Assembly: GCF_027943255.1 (NCBI RefSeq)
Contig: NC_072895.1
Coordinates: 42,134,001 to 42,198,000 of the forward strand
Source: Anastrepha obliqua
Lineage: Eukaryota > Arthropoda > Insecta > Diptera > Tephritidae
Length of the DNA stretch: 64,000 nt
Reading direction: 5' to 3'
Positions 57,770 to 64,000 of this stretch are shown here, one piece after another (position 1 is the first letter of the stretch; the number at the start of each line of letters is the position of its first letter). Below the pieces are notes generated by a model that was given only the letters and a program-made list of their open reading frames with translations, had not been told where the DNA came from and did not search any database. A program made the translations under genes and the position numbers.

Positions 57770-57950
57770 TGAAAGTCCTCCTTGGTGAACTGATTTTAAT
57801 ACCTTAGAAAACCAAAGTAAGTCGCATGATGCACGATCCGGTGAAAAAGGCGGACGAACTGCCACTGGTATGTCACACTTGGTTAGAAGTACCTTGGTAG
57901 ACAACGCGAAATTAGCCTTTGAGTTCACGAAAACACCAACTATCGAACCC
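57770..57950 (-). pseudogene. Mariner-like transposase fragment
   Basis: The minus-strand frame reads LLTKCDIPVAVRPPFSPDRASCDLLWFSKVLKSV (about 57785-57895). It parallels the PHPPYSPDLAPCDFFLFPKLK signature of mariner transposases, which contains the third catalytic Asp (D of APCD-type block). No upstream domain is readable. Confidence 0.55.
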
Positions 57951-57959
57951 GGACTGACG

Positions 57960-59725
57960 ACCCATCAACGACTTGGTATGCAACAGTAGGTAGCCCCAGC
58001 CCAATCAATGATATTCTCAATTCAACCGGTAGACGCATTTAATAGTTTCATTCATAGGCAGTGGGCCATCGCCAACGCAGCATTACCACGCAGATAGCAA
58101 AATGCATGCAGGGGATACTCGCCACTTCTGCATTACACTTCGTCCGCCGTAGCAGGGGAGCAGTAACTATTAACAATTAAGAATGCAAAATAAATATGCC
58201 TTTGGCTGGGCCATTAAAAAACGTATTTATTTGCATTTTTTGATAATTTTACAGCTAAAACTTCTGTTCTTGGAAGGTTTTTGAAAATACACTGTATATG
58301 AAAAAGCGTGTATTTATTTTTTTTATTTGCTATACTCGCTTTTCATCTCCCCGCATTTTCGGCTCACAAAAGAAAATTCCATAAATGGAATCCCCGTTGT
58401 CAGAGAAATTTTAATGTCACTGCTTTACCGATCAAAAAAGAACTGAAAAATATGCAAATAAAAATGTGCGATGCCATAGGAAAAATAAAGGGATTTTTTT
58501 CGTTTTTAGTTCTTCTTTGGCTACAACTTCAAGGACTTTTCATAATAAAGTTTTGCAAAAAAAAATATATTTCTTGACTGTAGTATTATTTGAAAAAAAA
58601 CCTGTTAAAAGTTAATAAGAACAGTTAAAATGTAAAATTGCCGAATCAAATCAAAACTAGTTTTTGTGTCGCTTGTAGAGCCGAAAAGACGCAAAAACAT
58701 TTTAACCGATATTATTTAACTTACAAAGTAAAAACCAACCTTTAACAACTTACTTTGTACATTTTCAATATAAAGTTAAAAAAACAAAAGGCTTGCTGAA
58801 TTCTTATAAAGGAGGTTCTCGGGTCTTCAAGAACAATCAAATCGTGGTTGCCGCGCATTTCTTTTCACTATTTGTAAAATTTTTTTCTTGACCTTCCATT
58901 CGTCAGCTGTATTACGTACCCTAAGACATAAAAGTGAATTGTCAGCTAAGACACGATATGAGCAAAGAAGGTGATGGACCCTTATCACATATCACGCACA
59001 TACCAGAGGTATGTTCCATCTTTAATCTATTGGCGGTATTGCTGTATCAACTGATTGGTGTTTGATTATCAAGTTGAGAGTATTCGCATTTTCTTTCTTC
59101 TTCTTTCTTCAGGAAGACCAGTAGAACAATTTAACAATAGCCCACCAAATTGTTGTGTTGGAAGAACCGATATCATCTTGGGTTGACTAATAGATAGTAA
59201 TAGGTTGTGACTCTCAAGAACCTAGTAAAGGTACACAATCCCATGAATAACGAAAAAAAATTACCTTTGCTTTGAATTTTGTTATGCTCAGGTTTGTAAC
59301 AGTGGACGATTTTTTATGGGAGGCTATTTCATGTGAAAAGTGAACGCGGAGATTTTTCATTGCCTCCCGAGCGTGTATCGCTATTAGAAAAAGGCGTTTG
59401 ATTTCTTTGTATTTTGACCAACTTCGGCGATGAAAATTATAACTTAATGCCGATTTGCCCAAAAATATGTAAAAAAATATTAGTTGAAGCAACCGCAGTG
59501 ACCAATCAATAAAATGTGTGCCAGTGTTGAGCTGAATGCTACCTAAGATACAAATTTTATTACTTTTAAATTTCTGTTTGAAAATCTCTACTTCTTCAGC
59601 ACACAAATACCTTTGCCTTTTAATGTATAAGAAATATATAAATAACATTTTTCTATGACAGTATCAATCAAGGATCCGATTATGCGAATATTTTTCACTG
59701 CCTTTCTAATACCAAAAGCATGCCA
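57960..59725. other. Non-coding stretch, no gene recognised
   Basis: AT-rich. The frames at 58308-58577 and 59214-59648 (minus, 144 codons) have no recognised domain, and the latter has a composition typical of AT-rich chance frames. Confidence 0.45.
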
Positions 59726-59729
59726 AATA

Positions 59730-60206
59730 CACTCATGGTCAAAATAATAAGCACGCGATATTTGCGATAGCTTTGACTACTTTAATTTTTTTATTTAAAA
59801 TATCGCTCATTCGAGACTAAATTTCACATAAATTAAACTCTGAAAATTTGTGCAAAATTTATAAAAAGTAGGAAAATTTGTTATCAAAATTAAAAAAAAA
59901 AAATTAAATTATATTTTTCAAAAAAAATTGAGGTACACAGTTTTATAACGCATTGAATTTCAGTATAATAAAGTGCAAATCTGAAGTGGCTCAACATTTT
60001 TTCGCTTTTTGATAATTTTTTTCACATTTCTCGAATTTTTTCTTATATTACGAAAATTCGTCGAAGAATTATTAAAAATCAACCATGTATGAAATTTTTT
60101 TGCCGAATGAGTTACATATATTTTTTTAGAAAAATTAATGATAATTTATAAAAAAGTAGTCGAAACTGGTGAAAATATCGTGTATTTATTATTTTATCCA
60201 TGAGTG
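59730..60206. mobile_element. Tc1-like AT-rich MITE, 477 bp, complete
   Basis: The ends are inverted: CACTCATGGTCAAAATAATA at 59730 and CACTCATGGATAAAATAATA read from 60206, extending to about 35 bp (ACGATATT). TA flanks both sides (59728-29, 60207-08), the Tc1/mariner target. The interior is AT-rich and non-coding and holds the core block (about 59935-59990, minus orientation) found in at least five other places in this window. Confidence 0.85.
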
Positions 60207-60209
60207 TAA

Positions 60210-62805
60210 ATGAATTATTTTTTAATTAACTGAAAAATTATAACGCACTTAAAATGCTTCGTGCAGCAATGAAAAAAAAAACTCATAAGTATTTTTTTCA
60301 AATCGCATCACACAGCCTCCTGTCAATCAATATTTATCACACATTCACTTGAATCGAAATCGAACTTTCACATCGTCATTAAATACAGTTAACGCGTTAT
60401 GCCTTTTAATCAAAGGATCATTGATTTTCATGATCAATCAGTGAAATCGCATCTGATAACTACACAGCGCAACATGTTGAACACGACCGTTATTCATTCA
60501 TTCGTGCACTCGGTGCATGCAGCTATTCAAGCATTTGATGCACCGGCTGGGCGGCAGGCACACGTCACCTACTTTTGACGCCAAAACATGCGCCACATAT
60601 GAAACACCGGACCTGCACCACTTCGAATGGCACATGTTATCCGTCATAACATCGACAACAAAATAGCAAAAAATTATACATAACAACAACAACAACAAGA
60701 ATAACAATAATGCAGCGCTACGGGTATTAACAACAACACCATCGATTGATTCAATTACCCACAGCGAATAATCGATTTTCCAGTTGAGGTGCGTTGCTTT
60801 TGCTGGTTAGTGAATTTATTTGTGTGTGTGTGTGTGTGTGCATGATTGAATATATTTATATGGAGATGGATGCACTGAGAGCGGGGCACCTACATATGCA
60901 TTTACCGCCAACGGTTTTACCAAACCTGCCTCAACATCACGGATGGAATGCCGCCGCGTACATTGGCACACATTTCGATCACACGCACACATGCATACTC
61001 GTATTTACCTACTCACGTGTATGTGCATACTCTCGTGTCTTCTGTTTACTGTCTACTGTCTACTCATACAAACACCTGTCGCCTTGATAATGCTGTGCGC
61101 ATAAATTTTGAATTAATTTTACAAACTGCCACCTCTGGAATACTGATACCAGCACTCGAATGTCTTGCACTCGGTATCGCTCCTTCAACACAGACCGCCT
61201 CAGGTATTGTTTAACACCATAAATTGCGCTTTTCTTTTCTCTCAGCTCTTTTGACGCTTTCATGCGGCTGCTTATTGGACTCCTTTCTGCGCTGCCACTT
61301 CATCTTCATTGCTTCGCATCTTGCCAAACTTGCAATCTAATGACGGTACGCGTGTGTTGTTTGTAAGCTGTCAGCTGTGCAAAGTGTCAGCGAGTAGCTG
61401 GAAGTGATGACTTTCTTACAAAGTTGTAATTTGTGAAATTTAAATATTTATTTGGTGTTTGATTTTATAGAGGAAAAGTGAAAAGGAAAAAATTGAAAAA
61501 ACGTAAAAAATGGCATAGACTCAAATATGTTGAAAATAATTTATTTAAATTGCTTGCAGTGCAGTGAAAATGTGCACGATTTGCGCTGCGACTTGATTTC
61601 GTGAAAAATTGTTTGCCAACTTAAGACTGAATCTAAGAAAAGTCAAGGTAGTAGTACAAAATGCAGCAAATTGTGGTTTCCTAAAAAGTAATTCATCAAT
61701 TGTAAAAAAAAAATTGAGAAAAGTTTCACCTTTTGCTTTCCTTTCTTTGAAGGTGGGTCAATAAGTCGATGAAAATGTAAATAGCATAAATAGTTTGGCA
61801 TAAAAAATGCTTAATTTTGTAAAATATTTTAATTTTTTTCTTCCATTTTATTTTTAATTTTTAGATGTCCTCCAAATAATTTCTCAAACCCCGCCAAATA
61901 TTGAATTGTTTCGTCACCCTTTTATTCGACTCGAATTTCTTACCGCATAACTGTTTCTTCATATTTCAAGATAGAATTTACTCACTAAGCTACCAAACTC
62001 TTAACTTACATAGTTCATCAATTTTACTATTGGAACTGCAGAATTATGCGCCGCTGCGTTGTGGTTGTGGAAAATCGGTAGATTTTGCTTCAACCAGGCG
62101 GCGAAACGATCCACGCAGCTCTCCATGGCATGTGGCAGAGATCGTTTAAACATTTCAAGATAATCGACTGGAATAACGATCTGCCCCAAAAAGCTGTCGC
62201 ACGGAGTTTGTAAACCGAGTGACCTACCTTGGAATTCTTCGGCTTCGATTTACTATAGGAAGTGCTCAATTTCGATCGTTTTTCTCTGGTCTCTGTTGCA
62301 TTGTAATGAATCTATATTTCTTCGACGACTACGAATTGTGATTGAATATGGCCAAATATTCCCTCGAAGTTGTCAAAGTATGATCTAACAAGTCACTAAT
62401 CTTGAGGATAGTCTTTTCATATCCAAATACATACAAATAGGCTCAATCGTTCAATATCGTCCAATAGCATAAATACCATGCCTTATATCGACTATATCTG
62501 GTTTGGTAACCACAATTAATTGACTAGAATGCTCGCACATTAATTAAGTAAACCAGTGATGGATGATTCCAATTAATGGTGGTGAGTCGTCATAATATAT
62601 TTCAAACTTTTTTAAGCTTTATAAGCAAAATACAGTTCTGTTGAAGCGCTGGCACACTTACTCCTGTATTACCTCCGTTCGCAAATGGATCGAAGCAACA
62701 CTACGCGCATTTTTCTTTGACTCGCTGTACGTATATGAATATCACTATGAAACTTTCAGGGATTGCTGAGCGCTGTTTCAGCTATTAAGGAAAACAAAGA
62801 AAAAA
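60210..62805. other. Non-coding stretch, possible host regulatory or UTR sequence
   Basis: Includes a TG microsatellite, CAA runs near 60681 and CACACATGC traces. The part 61360-61660 has the mixed composition of fly 5' UTRs, with a donor-like AAG|GTAGTA at 61646-61654, but no promoter motif set is complete. The minus-strand frame 62001-62189 (PHAMESCVDRFAAWLKQN...) is not a family I recognise. Confidence 0.4.
60821..60840. repeat. TG dinucleotide microsatellite
   Basis: Ten uninterrupted TG units. Confidence 0.95.
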
Positions 62806-62809
62806 TATA

Positions 62810-63180
62810 GTAGGGTGTTTTTCAAAAATGAGAAAAAAAATTACCGAAAAATTTTGAACAAAAAAATTTATATTTTTCCAAAAAAAAATTGTTTTTATTA
62901 AATTTATAATCATTAAATAGATATTATTAATTAATAAATTATTTAAAAATTTTCCAAAAAATTAATTTTTTCCTAAAAAAAAAAACTTAATTCAAATGTT
63001 AAAAGTAACCGAAATATTTTACTTTAAATAACGCTACACCAAAATTTTCAAAATTGCTCAATGTTTTTCAAAACTATTCCAGTTTACATCTTAATATACA
63101 AATAAACCAATTTTAAGAAAAAGTGAAGACCATGTCCAAAATACTTGGATGACTTGACATGGAATCGTTCATCTTATTGC
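62810..63180. repeat. AT-rich dispersed repeat related to 17.5-18.4 kb
   Basis: Starts TAGTAGGGTGTTTTTC. Near its end CAAATAAACCAATTTT and ACTTGGATGACTTGACAT parallel CAAATAAGCCAATTTT and ACTTGGATCACTCGACAT at 18290-18350. No coding capacity is seen. Confidence 0.5.
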
Positions 63181-63189
63181 AACTCCGTC

Positions 63190-64000
63190 ACATAGTACAA
63201 ATGTTAAACCACCCGAACACGTGTAAAGGGAAAAGGTTCAGCTCATCATACTAATGATACAATTAAACCAGGCTTTATTCAAGAATTTTTTTTTAATTTA
63301 TTCTAATTGCATCGAAAATGACTTTAAGCTGCTATAAAGAAAAAAAGCTACCCAACAAACTACTAAGTCCCTAATTTCGTTTTCTTTTGCTTGGTTTAGT
63401 TCCCAACTAATAATGTACGAAGAGTTTTGTGAAGTAATTTTTTCTAATAAATATAAATTTTTTGCGAACTGGCCATTCCTTCCTATCGCCTTATGTTGGA
63501 GATGTTTTGAAAAAATTGTTCTAGTTATCAAAAGTGCCTCCCAGATTATGTAAATTATTTCCTAGTTGAGCTCACAGTAAAATTTTCTATACGAAGAGTT
63601 TTGTGGAATACCATATAAAGTGCGCCGATTAATTTCTGTTGGAGGAAAGACGCAGCGAATCAAGTCAGTATTTATAATGTAGGTATTTATTTTTGACAAG
63701 GTTATGGCAAGTAGTTTAATGTGCGTGGAGAACTAAGCATGGTTGAAGACGCACTGAATGTGTATAGTACAATACAATAGAATGTGTTGATGCTAAAGCA
63801 TTGCCAGACCTGTTACATTTTAAGCTTACTACTATAATTTTAACAATTTCGAATCATTCTGTCAGATTGATCCATTTTTCGAGCGATTTCTCAGCTTCTT
63901 TGTACAGACCAACACCGAAATTTTATCAGCGTTTTTCCAGTTTTAGAGGAACGAGTGGCTTCTTAATGTTTTTTGTTTTATTTGATAGGTCTTTTGGACA
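63190..64000. other. Non-coding stretch, no gene recognised
   Basis: Short frames only; GAAGAGTTTTGTG is repeated at 63420 and 63594. Confidence 0.45.

Noticed and set aside
59214..59648. 144-codon minus-strand frame
   Set aside because: Composition (Ile, Lys, Phe, Leu) fits AT-rich chance; no known motif.
62001..62189. Minus-strand frame with PHAMESCVDRFAAWL
   Set aside because: Less A+T-biased than neighbours and could be an exon, but I cannot match it to a family or find splice partners.
1..64000. CRISPR arrays, rRNA genes, bacterial operons
   Set aside because: No regularly spaced repeats of CRISPR type, no rRNA similarity, and the sequence is plainly eukaryotic.

Overview
This is eukaryotic, A+T-rich DNA without any recognisable intact host protein-coding gene. 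The style points to a dipteran, most likely a tephritid fruit fly (inference). It has many CATA/TATG microsatellites, a tRNA-derived SINE ending in a T-rich tail, 5'-truncated LINEs whose 3' ends run into TAACC- or CCTA-type tails, and several mariner/Tc1, hAT-like and TTAA-target elements. Almost all coding signal consists of broken transposon proteins.

Layout. 0-9 kb: an inverted-repeat element at 732-1336, RTE-like reverse transcriptase remnants (1.4-2.1 kb minus, 3.1-3.5 kb plus) and LINE fragments at 5.0-5.95 kb (minus) and 8.5-9.06 kb (plus). 9-17 kb: a hAT-like MITE with an 8-bp target duplication (9451-9870), a SINE with a clear target duplication (11.8-12.15 kb), two mariner relics and a hAT transposase relic split by a SINE. 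17-26 kb: tandem AT-rich repeats, LINE 3' ends, and a LINE interrupted by a mariner derivative with a triplicated end and by a near-palindromic 680-bp hAT-like element. 26.2-29.0 kb: a 2.8-kb DNA transposon with 289-bp terminal inverted repeats and a broken gene whose motifs resemble FEN1/XPG nucleases. 30.1-31.85 kb: the one stretch that looks like host regulation, with a candidate Inr+DPE core promoter, a clustered AGAGAACGT motif upstream and a probable 5' UTR exon. 33-41 kb: SINE, RTE, a TTAA MITE, mariner and the best preserved LINE (39.2-40.8 kb). 44-60 kb: more LINE tails, an RTE fragment, a TTAA MITE nested inside a SINE, a mariner with inverted duplicated ends, and a Tc1-like AT-rich MITE. 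The rest is non-coding AT-rich DNA.

The window reads as intergenic or intronic sequence that has accumulated layers of transposons. Most relics carry stops and frameshifts, so none is likely to be active. Insertion order can be read in at least three places from nesting. Family calls rest on protein motifs and end structure judged by eye, without database comparison. Boundaries given to the base are those with visible terminal repeats or target duplications; other limits are approximate.
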